Of a stretch of 64,000 bases of DNA, positions 17,523-26,727 are shown piece by piece. Under the pieces are notes generated by a model, which saw only the letters and a program-made list of their open reading frames with translations, was not told the DNA's origin and did not search any database. The stretch's first letter is position 1; every line of letters begins with the position of its first letter. The position numbers and the translations under genes were made by a program. Where the stretch lies: the NCBI RefSeq assembly GCF_000685035.1, contig NZ_BAYB01000013.1, positions 62,001 to 126,000 on the forward strand. The letters run 5' to 3'. This stretch comes from Paraburkholderia ferrariae NBRC 106233. Its GTDB lineage: Bacteria > Pseudomonadota > Gammaproteobacteria > Burkholderiales > Burkholderiaceae.

Positions 17523-18671
17523 TCAGAGAGGCAGCACTTCCGCGCCGTTCGCGAACGAAATGTACCGCTCCAGATGATGGTCCTGATCACCAAGCTGGTG
17601 ATCTATCATCACGAGGCGCTTTGCGTAGTGCGATAGCGGCAGTTCCCACGTCATGCCAATGCCACCGTGCAACTGGATCGACTCTTCTGCTACCCGTGCG
17701 CCGGTGCGCCCAACTGTGTATTTGGCTGCAGAAAGCCCGCGCTCGCGTTCGATTCGCGGCGCCATGATAATCGCTGCCGCGTTGATAACCGCCGAACGAG
17801 CCTGTTCGATCTCAAGCAGCACGTCGGCCATGCGATGCTGCAGCGCCTGGAAGCTGCCGATGGGTGCATCGAACTGCCTGCGTGTACGGAGATATTCAAG
17901 CGTGTAGTCGCGCGTGACGTCCATTGCCCCCACGGCCTCCGCTGCGAGCGCGAGCACCCCGTATCCAGTCGCATGCTCAAGGGCCGGAAATCCGTGGCCC
18001 TCCTCGCCGACGAGCGCATCCATGCTTATCTGCACGTTCTCGAACGTGATATCGGCCGCCCGGCCGCCGTCTATCAATGGATATCCGCGCACATGGACAC
18101 CAGGTGCGTCACGAGGTATCAGGAAGAGCGAGATGCCTGCCTCGTCGAAGCTGTTGCCGCTGGTACGCGCGGACACGAGCAGCACATCGGCGTGCTCCGC
18201 GTGATGCACGACGCCCTTCGCTCCGTTCAGCACCCAGCCGTTGTCGCGCTTTTCAGCGCGCGTCATCACGCGCGACACCTCGTAATGCGAGCCCGGCTCA
18301 TCGTGCGCGAATGCGGCGAACTGTGAGCCGTCGATAAGCGACGCGATTCGCGCTCGCTGCGCAGCGCTGCCCTGCTGCGAGAGCGCCCGGCCAACGATCA
18401 GCGTATCGAGGAAGGGTTCGACCACGAGCCCACGCCCGAGCGATTCGAACACGACGGCAATATCGAAACCATGGCCACCAAATCCTCCATCCGCTTCGTC
18501 AAACAGTGCGCCGATCACGCCGAGCTCCGCAAATTGCAACCACAGGTCGCGGCTCAAGCCTTTATCGGACCGGGCAATACGGTCACGCACCGTGAAGCCG
18601 TACTGTTCCGCGATGAAGCGGTTCAGCGTATCGGCAAGCATCCGGCGGTCTTCAGTGTGCTGGAAGTCCAT
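17523..18671 (-). CDS. pimD: Acyl-CoA dehydrogenase, PimD-like small subunit
   Basis: 382 residues, acyl-CoA dehydrogenase fold. It resembles the small subunit of pimeloyl-CoA dehydrogenase and pairs with the larger subunit encoded 14 bp upstream. The C-terminal domain has R-R-Q-F-D-A-P-I-G-S-F-Q-A-L-Q-H-R and E-S-I-Q-L-H-G-G-I-G-M-T-W-E, typical FAD- and dimer-contact segments. Paired enzymes of this kind, also seen in steroid side-chain degradation, form alpha2beta2 tetramers that desaturate CoA esters of dicarboxylic or bulky acids. It is the last gene of the leftward bad/pim operon and converges on the TetR gene. Confidence 0.85.
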   Translation of the reverse strand: MDFQHTEDRRMLADTLNRFIAEQYGFTVRDRIARSDKGLSRDLWLQFAELGVIGALFDEADGGFGGHGFDIAVVFESLGRGLVVEPFLDTLIVGRALSQQGSAAQRARIASLIDGSQFAAFAHDEPGSHYEVSRVMTRAEKRDNGWVLNGAKGVVHHAEHADVLLVSARTSGNSFDEAGISLFLIPRDAPGVHVRGYPLIDGGRAADITFENVQISMDALVGEEGHGFPALEHATGYGVLALAAEAVGAMDVTRDYTLEYLRTRRQFDAPIGSFQALQHRMADVLLEIEQARSAVINAAAIIMAPRIERERGLSAAKYTVGRTGARVAEESIQLHGGIGMTWELPLSHYAKRLVMIDHQLGDQDHHLERYISFANGAEVLPL

Positions 18672-18685
18672 GCGACGTTTTTCCC

Positions 18686-19882
18686 TTACAGACCGAGAAT
18701 CATCCTGGAAATGATGTTCTTCTGGATTTCGTTGGAGCCACCGAAAATCGACAGCTTGCGGTTATTGAAGTACTGTGCCGCAGCACTTGCCGCCTCGTCG
18801 GGGCCGACCGCCTCGGCCTCGTAGCCGTCATCGAGCGCCTCTTCCATGAAGGGCGTTGCGTACGGCCCCATTGCACGACGCAGAAGCGATGAGATTTCCT
18901 GGCGGATTTCGGTGCCTCGAATCTTCAGCATCGAACTCTCAGCGCCCGGTGCGCCACCGCCCGCCACGGCCGCGATCACACGCAGGTTCGTCGTCTTCAT
19001 GTTTTCCAGATCGATCTCGACTCTCGCCAGCCTGGCGGCAAACTGCGGGTCTTCCGCCAGCGGTCGGCCATTGCGCTGTACCTCCTGCGCGACCCGCTTA
19101 AGGCGAGCGAGCGCGGCCACCGAAAATCCGACGCCCGCGAGATTCGTACGCTCGTAGGTGAGCAGATATTTTGCGTAGGTCCAGCCCTTGTTCTCTTCAC
19201 CTATCAGGTTATCGACGGGCACGCGCACGTCGCTGAAGAAAACTTCGTTGACCTCGTGCTCGCCATCGAGCGTGATGATCGGTCGAACCTCGACGCCAGG
19301 GGTACGCATGTCGATCAGCAGGAAGCTGATTCCTTCCTGTTTGCGCACATCGACGTTGGTGCGCACAAGACAGAAAATCATATTTGCGTAGTGACCAAGT
19401 GTGGTCCACGTCTTCTGGCCGTTCACAACATAGTGCTCGCCGTCTCGCACCGCGCGCGTTTTCACGGACGCGAGGTCTGAACCGGCACCCGGCTCAGAGT
19501 AGCCCTGACACCACCAGTCAGAACCGTCAAGGATGCGTGGCAACCAGTAGCGTCTCTGAGCCTCGCTTCCGTATTTGATCAGGACCGGCCCAAGCATGTT
19601 GACGCCGTAAGGCACGATGCGAGGTGCACCTGCAATTGCGCACTCGTTCTCGAAAATGAACTTTTGTACCGGAGTCCAGCCAGGTCCGCCATACTCCACC
19701 GGCCAATGGTTCGCGAGCCAGCCGCGCGCATTGAGAATCGCATGCCACGTTGCCATATCCTCACGCGAGAGCCGAAGCCCGCTCCGCACCTTGCCGGTGA
19801 TGCGCTGCGGCAAGCGTTCGTTTAAAAAATGGAGGACATCGCTGCGAAACGCTTCCTCTTCATCGGTGAAACTGAGATCCAT
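18686..19882 (-). CDS. pimC: Acyl-CoA dehydrogenase, PimC-like large subunit
   Basis: 398 residues. It has N-terminal W-P-V-E-Y-G-G-P-G-W, the FAD-binding Y-S-E-P-G-A-G-S-D-L-A-S, and C-terminal I-F-G-G-S-N-E-I-Q-K-N-I-I. In medium-chain enzymes the last motif is Y-E-G-T-x-Q-I with the catalytic Glu; here Gly is in that place, so the base must lie elsewhere, as in other paired dehydrogenases. With PimD it would convert pimeloyl-CoA, the ring-cleavage product expected from BadI, to 2-heptenedioyl-CoA and pass electrons to EtfAB of the same operon. Confidence 0.87.
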   Translation of the reverse strand: MDLSFTDEEEAFRSDVLHFLNERLPQRITGKVRSGLRLSREDMATWHAILNARGWLANHWPVEYGGPGWTPVQKFIFENECAIAGAPRIVPYGVNMLGPVLIKYGSEAQRRYWLPRILDGSDWWCQGYSEPGAGSDLASVKTRAVRDGEHYVVNGQKTWTTLGHYANMIFCLVRTNVDVRKQEGISFLLIDMRTPGVEVRPIITLDGEHEVNEVFFSDVRVPVDNLIGEENKGWTYAKYLLTYERTNLAGVGFSVAALARLKRVAQEVQRNGRPLAEDPQFAARLARVEIDLENMKTTNLRVIAAVAGGGAPGAESSMLKIRGTEIRQEISSLLRRAMGPYATPFMEEALDDGYEAEAVGPDEAASAAAQYFNNRKLSIFGGSNEIQKNIISRMILGL

Positions 19883-20014
19883 CTTCCATGTTCCTTACCA
19901 GGTTAAGCACCTTCTTCAGGCGGGCGTATCCGTTCCTGTGACCGGCACACCGGGCGCAGCTATCCGTGCAGGTGTCCCCACGCCCGGTTTGAGACATAGG
20001 ACAGCCGTGCAAAA

Positions 20015-22135
20015 TCACTCCATTCCGTTAAGACTGCTGAACTTTGCACCGCGCTCCACCAGTTTCACAAGCAACGGCGAAGGGCGCCAGAACAGCGGGT
20101 CGGCCTTCGCGAACTCCCGGATGTCGGCGAGCACGTTAGCGAGGCCGACCGTATCGGCATACTTCATCGGGCCGCCGCGATAGCGCGGAAAGCCATAGCC
20201 GTAGAGGAAGGTCACGTCCACGTCGAGGGGGCGCAGCGCGATCTTTTCGTACACGACGTTCGCGCCTTCGTTGATCATCGCAGCCATATAGCGACGGATG
20301 ATTTCCTCGTCGCTGAAGTTGCGCGGCGTGATGCCCGCGCGCTCACGCTCGGCCGCGATGATCGCTTCTACTTCAGGGTCGGGCGTGCCTATTCGTGCGC
20401 CTTCTGCGTAGCGATAGAAGCCGCGGCCCGTCTTCTGGCCAAACCAGCCGCGCTCGCAGAGGCAGTCGGCAATCTGCACATAACGTGCCTTCGGATCGCG
20501 CGTGGCGGCGCGGCGCTTGCGTGTCGCCCAGCCGATGTCGCCGCCCGCAAGATCGACCACCTGGTAAGGGCCCATCGGAAAGCCGAAGTCGCGCACGGCC
20601 CGGTCGATCTGGTACGGCGAAGCGCCGTCTTCCATCATGTGATCGGCGGCTGTGCGATAGACCCCGAGGATGCGGTTGCCGATAAAGCCATCGCAAACGC
20701 CCGCGCGCACGGGCACCTTGCGCAGCTTCTTCGCGAGCCCGAACGCCGTGGCGACGACGTCGGACGAGACCTGCTTCGGAACCACTACCTCGAGCAGCTT
20801 CATGATGTTCGCAGGCGAGAAAAAGTGCAGGCCCACTACGTCCTGCGCTCGCGTGATGCTGGCCGCGATCGCGTCAATATCGAGATAAGAGGTGTTAGTT
20901 GCGAGCACGGCGCCGGGCTTGCAGACACGATCGAGCTCGGCGAACACGGCCTGCTTCACGGCCATGTCCTCGAACACCGCCTCGATCACGAGATCGACTT
21001 GCGCAAGCGCATCGTAGGACGTGCTGCCGGTAAAGCGCGTGAGCGTCTTCGCCTTTGCCTCGGGTGTCACGCGACCCTTCGCAATCAGGCCGTCATAGAC
21101 CCTCTCGACATGCGCCCGGCCACGCGCGAGCGAAGCGTCATCGCGCTCGATCATCGTGACGGGCAGGCCCGAATCGAGTATCGCGACGGCGATGCCAGCG
21201 CCCATTGTGCCGCCGCCGACCACTCCCACGGTCACGACAGAACGCGGCATCGCGTTCTTTGTCTCCGGCGCTTTCTGCACTTCACGCTCCGCGAAGAATG
21301 CGTGAACAAGCCCCGCACATTGAACACTATCGAGACATTCGAGGAACTGGCTGCGCTCAAAACGCATGCCGGTTTCAAACGGCTCATTCACTGCGGCCTC
21401 AACGCAATCGACGATCTTCAGCGGCGACAGCAGACCGCGACTTTTCTTCACGGTATCCGCGCGCGCCGCAGCAACGGCGGCTAGCGCAGCGTCGCGGTCG
21501 GCAAGCCCTTGCGCGTTGCGTGTACGACGCACGGGCGCGCGGGAGGCGAGCAATTCCTGCGCGTAGGCGAGACCTTCGGCAAGCACGTCATCACTCTGCC
21601 CCACACGATCCACTAGCGAGAGCTTTCGCGCTTCCTGCACGTCGACATGACGGCCGCTTAGCATCAACGATAATGCCGCCTCGGCACCCATTAAACGTGC
21701 CGCCCGTTGCGTGCCCCCTGCGCCGGGCAGCAGGCCGAGAGTCACTTCAGGCAGGCCCAGCCTGGCACCTGCGACAGCGAGCCGGTAATGCGCAGCGAGC
21801 GCGACCTCCAGGCCGCCGCCGAGCGCCGCGCCATGAATGGCTACAATGACAGGCTTGGGACATGCCTCGATACGGTTGCATACATCCGGTAGAGCAGGCG
21901 GCAACGGCGACTTTCCGAATTCGCGCATGTCCGCCCCGCCGATAAAGGCGCGGCCCGCACCAACGACAAGAACTGCGTGTGCGGCGTCGTTCGTTCTCGC
22001 ATGATCGATTGCAGCAGCAAGGCCGCGCCGCACGTCCACTCCCAACGCATTCACCGGTGGGCTGTCGATCGTGACCACGAGCACTTTCCCGTGCAGTTGA
22101 TACGTTACAGGTAGCGCTGAAACATCAAATTCCAT
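20015..22135 (-). CDS. pimF: Bifunctional enoyl-CoA hydratase / 3-hydroxyacyl-CoA dehydrogenase (PimF/FadB-like)
   Basis: 706 residues. The N-terminal crotonase domain has G-G-G-L-E-V-A-L and G-L-P-E-V-T-L-G-L-L-P-G-A-G-G-T-Q-R with both catalytic Glu. The middle NAD-binding domain starts V-G-V-V-G-G-G-T-M-G-A-G-I-A near residue 300; catalytic H is in G-L-H-F-F-S-P-A-N; the C-terminal dehydrogenase domains follow, with R-F/Y-R-G-G-P. It hydrates the enoyl-CoA made by PimCD and oxidises the hydroxyacyl-CoA to the 3-keto ester. A thiolase would then be needed and none is in this operon. ATG 22135 has GGAGG about 8 bases upstream. Confidence 0.92.
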   Translation of the reverse strand: MEFDVSALPVTYQLHGKVLVVTIDSPPVNALGVDVRRGLAAAIDHARTNDAAHAVLVVGAGRAFIGGADMREFGKSPLPPALPDVCNRIEACPKPVIVAIHGAALGGGLEVALAAHYRLAVAGARLGLPEVTLGLLPGAGGTQRAARLMGAEAALSLMLSGRHVDVQEARKLSLVDRVGQSDDVLAEGLAYAQELLASRAPVRRTRNAQGLADRDAALAAVAAARADTVKKSRGLLSPLKIVDCVEAAVNEPFETGMRFERSQFLECLDSVQCAGLVHAFFAEREVQKAPETKNAMPRSVVTVGVVGGGTMGAGIAVAILDSGLPVTMIERDDASLARGRAHVERVYDGLIAKGRVTPEAKAKTLTRFTGSTSYDALAQVDLVIEAVFEDMAVKQAVFAELDRVCKPGAVLATNTSYLDIDAIAASITRAQDVVGLHFFSPANIMKLLEVVVPKQVSSDVVATAFGLAKKLRKVPVRAGVCDGFIGNRILGVYRTAADHMMEDGASPYQIDRAVRDFGFPMGPYQVVDLAGGDIGWATRKRRAATRDPKARYVQIADCLCERGWFGQKTGRGFYRYAEGARIGTPDPEVEAIIAAERERAGITPRNFSDEEIIRRYMAAMINEGANVVYEKIALRPLDVDVTFLYGYGFPRYRGGPMKYADTVGLANVLADIREFAKADPLFWRPSPLLVKLVERGAKFSSLNGME

Positions 22136-22372
22136 TATTTTCTGCCTCCAGATGTCCGCTTGCCGCCTTGCCGGAGCCCCGTTACGACGCCCGCGCCCTC
22201 GCTTCCCGTTGTGGAAATCATCCGGCTGTCTGACCAGCTTTCCCCGAAATCCCGCGGCGACTCAAGACGAGCCAACGGAACTGTCCAACGTCACGCCAGA
22301 ATGATCCCTGCGTCGAGCACGAATCCGGCTGGCTGCGGACAATCTTCATGCACAGCGCCACCAGGCACTGGG

Positions 22373-23347
22373 TCAGTCGTCCATTTCTGCGGTGCGTTTG
22401 CGCAGGATCTCCGTGCATTGCGAAACCATGCGCGCCAGCAGTTCCTCACACGTGGGGATGTCGTCGATGAGCCCGACTACCTGACTCGCCCAGACAAGCC
22501 CCGCGTCGGGATCACCGCTTTCCAGACCCGCGCGCCCCCTCGCACCCGCGACGAGATGATGGATGTCCTTGAACTCGCAGCCGCCCGGTCGCATCTCGAT
22601 TTGCACCACTTCTTCGGACACCGCATTTTTCAGCACGCGCCCCGTATTACGCAGCGTACGAAAGATCAGTTTGGTATCGCGCTCGGAGGCGCGCACCAGC
22701 GCCTGTTTGATGTTTTCGTGGATGGGTGCTTCCCGGGTCGCGCAAAAGCGCGTGCCCATGTTCACCCCTTCTGCTCCGAGAACGAGTGCAGCGGCAAGAC
22801 CGCGGCCGTCCGCAATACCCCCGGAAGCAATCAGCGGCACCTTGACCTTGCTTGCCGCAGCCGCAAACAGAACCAGTCCGCCGACGTCATCCTCGCCAGG
22901 GTGCCCGGCGCATTCGAAGCCATCAATGGAGACGATGTCGACCCCGTGGCGCTCGGCCGACAGGGCGTGCCGTACCGACGTGCACTTGTGGATGATCCGG
23001 ATGCCGGCGGCCTTCGCCCGTGTGACAAAACGCTCCGGACTGCTCCCGGCAGTCTCCAGGATGCCTACCTTGCCCTCGATGACCGCGTCGAGGAACGCGT
23101 CGTACGGAGGCGGTGACGCCGTCGGAAGCACCGTAAGATTGACACCGAACGGCTTGTCCGTCATCGTCCTGCAGCGGCGAATTTCTGCCAGCAACGCGTC
23201 AGGGCTGGGCTGCGTCAATGCTGTCAGGATGCCAAGCCCGCCAGCATTGGAAACCGCCGACGCCAGTTCGGCGCGGCCTACCCACTGCATGCCACCCTGA
23301 ACGATCGGATAGCGGATCCCAAGCAACTCAGTAACCCGGGTTTTCAT
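22373..23347 (-). CDS. Nitronate monooxygenase / IpdC-like FMN protein
   Basis: 324 residues, TIM-barrel FMN family. Visible: P-I-V-Q-G-G-M-Q-W-V near the N-terminus, G-F-E-C-A-G-H-P-G-E near 144-153, A-S-G-G-I-A-D-G-R-G-L and G-A-E-G-V-N-M-G-T-R-F that bind the FMN phosphate. Annotated members oxidise nitronates, but relatives in steroid catabolism (IpdC) act on cyclic CoA esters. Its place between pimF and etfA argues for a redox step on a ring acyl-CoA, not nitroalkane detoxification. That role is inferred. Confidence 0.8.
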   Translation of the reverse strand: MKTRVTELLGIRYPIVQGGMQWVGRAELASAVSNAGGLGILTALTQPSPDALLAEIRRCRTMTDKPFGVNLTVLPTASPPPYDAFLDAVIEGKVGILETAGSSPERFVTRAKAAGIRIIHKCTSVRHALSAERHGVDIVSIDGFECAGHPGEDDVGGLVLFAAAASKVKVPLIASGGIADGRGLAAALVLGAEGVNMGTRFCATREAPIHENIKQALVRASERDTKLIFRTLRNTGRVLKNAVSEEVVQIEMRPGGCEFKDIHHLVAGARGRAGLESGDPDAGLVWASQVVGLIDDIPTCEELLARMVSQCTEILRKRTAEMDD

Positions 23348-23382
23348 GGCTGCACTCCTTTTTTGAATAGCCAGTACGAAAT

Positions 23383-24333
23383 TCAGTTCTTCAGTGCAGC
23401 CACCAGTTCCGGCACCGCCTCGAACAAGTCTGCCTCCAGCCCATAGTCGGCGACTCCAAAGATCGGCGCCTCCGCATCCTTGTTGATTGCGACGATCACC
23501 TTCGAATCCTTCATGCCGGCCAGATGCTGAATCGCGCCCGAAATACCAACCGCGACATACAACTGCGGCGCGACGATCTTGCCGGTCTGGCCGACCTGAT
23601 AGTCGTTGGGCACATAGCCCGCATCCACCGCCGCGCGCGAGGCGCCCAGCGCCGCGCCCAGCCTGTCAGCCAGCGGTTCCAGGACCCTGGTGTAGTTCTC
23701 GCCGTTGCCGAGACCCCGGCCACCCGAGACGATGATCTTTGCCGATGTCAGTTCCGGGCGGTCCAGCTTCGTCACCTCACGGCTCACGAATTGGGAAAGA
23801 CCGGTATCGGCTGCCGCTTCGATCTTCTCGATCGTTGCACCGCCGCCTTCGGCTGCCACGGCGTCGAAACCCGTCGAGCGAACGGTGATGACCTTGACCG
23901 GGTCTTGAGATTGAACCGTTGCGATTGCGTTGCCGGCATAGATCGGGCGCTCGAACGTATCCGCGCCATGGACCGCCGTAATATCGCTAATCTGTGCCAC
24001 GTCGAGCTTTGCCGCGATACGAGGCGTGATGTTCTTCCCGTACGCCGTGGCGGGAGCGAGGATGTGGGAGTAGTCCTTCGCGATGTCAAGCACCATCGTT
24101 TCGACGTTTTCCGCGAGACCCGCTTCGAGCTGCGGTGCGTCGGCCAGCAACACCCTGGCTACGCCTGCGATCTTTGCAGCGGCATCCGCCGCATCTTGCG
24201 CGGTATAACCCGCCACCAGCACATGCACATCGCCGCCGGCGAACCTGCTCACCTCGTGTGCCGCAGCCACCGTGTTCAGCGTGGCAGTCTTCACCGACGC
24301 GTTGTCGTGTTCCGCAATTACCAGAATCGTCAT
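23383..24333 (-). CDS. etfA: Electron transfer flavoprotein alpha subunit
   Basis: 316 residues. The C-terminal FAD-binding domain is typical: S-G-G-R-G-L-G, V-G-Q-T-G-K-I-V-A-P, G-I-S-G-A-I-Q-H-L-A-G-M, and I-N-K-D-A-E-A-P-I-F. With EtfB it takes electrons from acyl-CoA dehydrogenases and passes them to the membrane ETF:quinone oxidoreductase. Lying inside the bad/pim operon, it is probably a dedicated copy for the dehydrogenases of this pathway. Confidence 0.97.
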   Translation of the reverse strand: MTILVIAEHDNASVKTATLNTVAAAHEVSRFAGGDVHVLVAGYTAQDAADAAAKIAGVARVLLADAPQLEAGLAENVETMVLDIAKDYSHILAPATAYGKNITPRIAAKLDVAQISDITAVHGADTFERPIYAGNAIATVQSQDPVKVITVRSTGFDAVAAEGGGATIEKIEAAADTGLSQFVSREVTKLDRPELTSAKIIVSGGRGLGNGENYTRVLEPLADRLGAALGASRAAVDAGYVPNDYQVGQTGKIVAPQLYVAVGISGAIQHLAGMKDSKVIVAINKDAEAPIFGVADYGLEADLFEAVPELVAALKN

Positions 24334-24367
24334 TTATTTCGTCTCCGCTTTCCCGTGATCCGTGAGA

Positions 24368-25117
24368 TCACAGCACCTTGGCTTCGGTCTTCAGCTTCTC
24401 GACCAGCGTGGCCACATCCGGCACCTTGATGCCGGCGCCACGCTTCGGCGGCTCGGTCACCTTCAGCGTCTTCAGACGCGGCTTGACGTCCACTCCGAGG
24501 TCTTCAGGCTTGAGCATCTCCAGCGGCTTCTTCTTCGCTTTCATGATGTTCGGCAGCGTGACATAGCGCGGCTCATTGAGGCGCAGGTCGGTCGTCACGA
24601 CAGCGGGCAGTGTCAGCGACAGCGTTTCCGCACCGCCATCCACTTCGCGCGCCACGGTGGCCTTGCCATCAGCAACCGTCACTTTTGAAGCGAACGTGGC
24701 CTGCGGCAAGCCCGCCAGGGCGGCAAGCATCTGCCCCGTCTGGTTCGAGTCGTCGTCAATGGCCTGCTTGCCCAGGATCACGAGCTGCGGCTGCTCCCTG
24801 TCCACCACAGCCTTCAGTAGCTTCGCCACTGCGAGCGGCTGAAGCTCCTGGTCCGATTCGATCAGGATGGCGCGGTCCGCGCCGATTGCGAGCGCCGTGC
24901 GCAGCGTTTCCTGCGCTTGCGCGACACCGCAGGAAACGACGATCACTTCCGTCGCGATGCCCGCTTCCTTCAGGCGTACCGCCTCTTCGGTAGCGATTTC
25001 GTCGAACGGATTCATCGACATCTTCACACTGGCAAGATCAACGCCCGTGCCGTCCGACTTCACGCGAACCTTGACGTTGTAATCCACGACCCGCTTTACG
25101 GGAACAATGATTTTCAT
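24368..25117 (-). CDS. etfB: Electron transfer flavoprotein beta subunit
   Basis: 249 residues, full length. Conserved K-R-V-V-D-Y-N-V at the start, M-N-P-F-D-E-I-A-x-E-E-A-V-R, and L-G-K-Q-A-I-D-D-D-S-N-Q-T-G-Q-M, the AMP/acyl-CoA dehydrogenase contact region. Gene order etfB-etfA with a 34-bp gap is standard. It partners EtfA above. Confidence 0.97.
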   Translation of the reverse strand: MKIIVPVKRVVDYNVKVRVKSDGTGVDLASVKMSMNPFDEIATEEAVRLKEAGIATEVIVVSCGVAQAQETLRTALAIGADRAILIESDQELQPLAVAKLLKAVVDREQPQLVILGKQAIDDDSNQTGQMLAALAGLPQATFASKVTVADGKATVAREVDGGAETLSLTLPAVVTTDLRLNEPRYVTLPNIMKAKKKPLEMLKPEDLGVDVKPRLKTLKVTEPPKRGAGIKVPDVATLVEKLKTEAKVL

Positions 25118-25159
25118 AAGGAATGCAACAGAAATGTCTGGTCAACCGTGCCCGCGCCC

Positions 25160-25936
25160 TTACCGGCCGCGGAAAACGGGCTTACGCTTTTCCATGAACG
25201 CCGCCATGCCCTCTTTCTGGTCTTCGAGGCCGAAGGTGGAATGGAACAGCCGGCGCTCAAAGCGGATACCTTCCGCCAATGTGGTCTCGTACGCTCGCGC
25301 CACAGCCTCCTTTGCCATCATGACGACGGGGCGCGAGAACGCTGTAATACGCGTTGCGGTTGCCACAGCCTCTTCGAGCAACTTCGCCGCAGGAATGACG
25401 CGCGAAACCAGGCCGCAGCGCTCCGCCTCGGCGGCATCCATTGTGCGTCCAGAGATAATCATCTCCATGGCCTTCGACTTTCCCACCAGGCGTGTGAGAC
25501 GTTGTGTGCCGCCCGCACCTGGTATCGTGCCAATCGTGATTTCCGGCTGTCCGAATTTCGCGTTGTCGGCCGCAAGAATGAAGTCGCACATCATCGCGAG
25601 TTCGCAGCCGCCTCCCAGGGCATAGCCGGCCACTGCTGCAATGACCGGCTTGCGAAAGGTAGACAGCCTCTCCCACGTCGTGGTGATGAAGTCCGACGTA
25701 TAGACGTCCGCGTAGGACCAGTCCCTCATCACGCCGATATCAGCGCCCGCCGCAAATGCTTTTTCGTTCCCGGTGAGAACGACAGCGCCGACAGACGCAT
25801 CTGCCTCGAGCTCGTCAAGCACATGCTGGAGCTCAGATGTCAACTCTGGCGAAAGCGCGTTCAGAACCTCGGGCCGGTTAAGCCTCACGACAATGACCGG
25901 CCCCCGGGCTTCCAGCAATAGATGCTTCAGAGTCAT
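25160..25936 (-). CDS. badK: Cyclohex-1-ene-1-carboxyl-CoA hydratase (BadK-like crotonase)
   Basis: 258 residues with both crotonase glutamates, E112 (G-G-G-C-E-L-A) and E132 (F-G-Q-P-E-I-T-I-G-T-I-P-G-A-G-G-T-Q-R). The segment W-S-Y-A-D-V-Y near 73-79 followed by F-I-T-T-T-W-E recalls Rhodopseudomonas BadK, and the neighbours are badI and badH, so hydration of cyclohexene-carboxyl-CoA to the 2-hydroxy ester is the best call. I chose ATG 25936, with GAGG upstream; a GTG at 25948 overlaps the badI stop. Confidence 0.85.
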   Translation of the reverse strand: MTLKHLLLEARGPVIVVRLNRPEVLNALSPELTSELQHVLDELEADASVGAVVLTGNEKAFAAGADIGVMRDWSYADVYTSDFITTTWERLSTFRKPVIAAVAGYALGGGCELAMMCDFILAADNAKFGQPEITIGTIPGAGGTQRLTRLVGKSKAMEMIISGRTMDAAEAERCGLVSRVIPAAKLLEEAVATATRITAFSRPVVMMAKEAVARAYETTLAEGIRFERRLFHSTFGLEDQKEGMAAFMEKRKPVFRGR

Positions 25937-25944
25937 CGCACGCC

Positions 25945-26727
25945 TCACTCCGGACGGAAGCGGGGCTTGCGCTTCTGCATGAATGCCTGCACCCCTTCGT
26001 GCGACTCCTCACTCTCGTAGAACAGCGCGAGCGTCTGCATACCCAGACTGCCAATACCTCGAATCGACTCCGAATCAGCGTTGAATGAACGCTTGGCAAT
26101 GGCAAGAGCCGTAGGGCTCAGGGCAAGCATCTCCTCGCACCAGCGGTGCACTTCGGCATCCAGCTCTGCTGCGGGAACCACCGCGTTCACAAGACCCCAC
26201 TCGAGTGCCTCCCTGGCCGTATATCGCCGGCAAAGGAACCAGATCTCGCGCGCACGCTTTTCACCGATGATGCGAGCCAGATACGCGGTTCCGAAGCCAG
26301 GGTCGACCGATCCCACCTTCGGCCCGACCTGGCCGAACTGGGCGGTCTCAGATGCGATTGCCAGGTCGCAGCACGTCACGAGAACGTTTCCACCGCCGAT
26401 CGCGTATCCGTTCACGCGGGCGACCACGGGCTTCGGTACATCGCGAATGGTCGTCTGCAACTCTTCGACCGGCAGGCCGATTACGCCTCTCCCGCCGTAG
26501 CCGCCGTCGTGCGACGACTGGTCTCCACCAGTGCAGAAAGCCTTCTCACCGGCCCCCGTCAGCACGATAACCCCGACCGACTTGTTCCAGCCGGCCTCGT
26601 TAAGCGCGTGAATCAGTTCCTCACAGGTCTGCGCCCGGAAGGCGTTGTATTTCTCCGGACGATTAATCGTGATGCGGGCAACGCCGCCCGTAACTTCATA
26701 CAGAATGTCTGAGTATTGACTGGTCAT
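25945..26727 (-). CDS. badI: 2-Ketocyclohexanecarboxyl-CoA hydrolase (BadI-like, MenB-type crotonase)
   Basis: 260 residues. It has the BadI hallmark C-T-G-G-D-Q-S-S-H-D-G-G-Y-G-G-R-G (65-81), then G-L-P-V-E-E-L, I-R-D-V-P-K-P-V, and F-G-Q-V-G-P-K-V-G-S-V-D-P-G-F-G-T-A (131-148). The usual hydratase glutamates are absent, as in MenB and BadI. BadI opens the ring of 2-ketocyclohexanecarboxyl-CoA by hydrolysis, giving pimeloyl-CoA. AAGGAG lies 6 bases before ATG 26727. Its first 63 bases are repeated upstream as part of a 290-bp tandem duplication, but this copy is intact. Confidence 0.9.
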   Translation of the reverse strand: MTSQYSDILYEVTGGVARITINRPEKYNAFRAQTCEELIHALNEAGWNKSVGVIVLTGAGEKAFCTGGDQSSHDGGYGGRGVIGLPVEELQTTIRDVPKPVVARVNGYAIGGGNVLVTCCDLAIASETAQFGQVGPKVGSVDPGFGTAYLARIIGEKRAREIWFLCRRYTAREALEWGLVNAVVPAAELDAEVHRWCEEMLALSPTALAIAKRSFNADSESIRGIGSLGMQTLALFYESEESHEGVQAFMQKRKPRFRPE

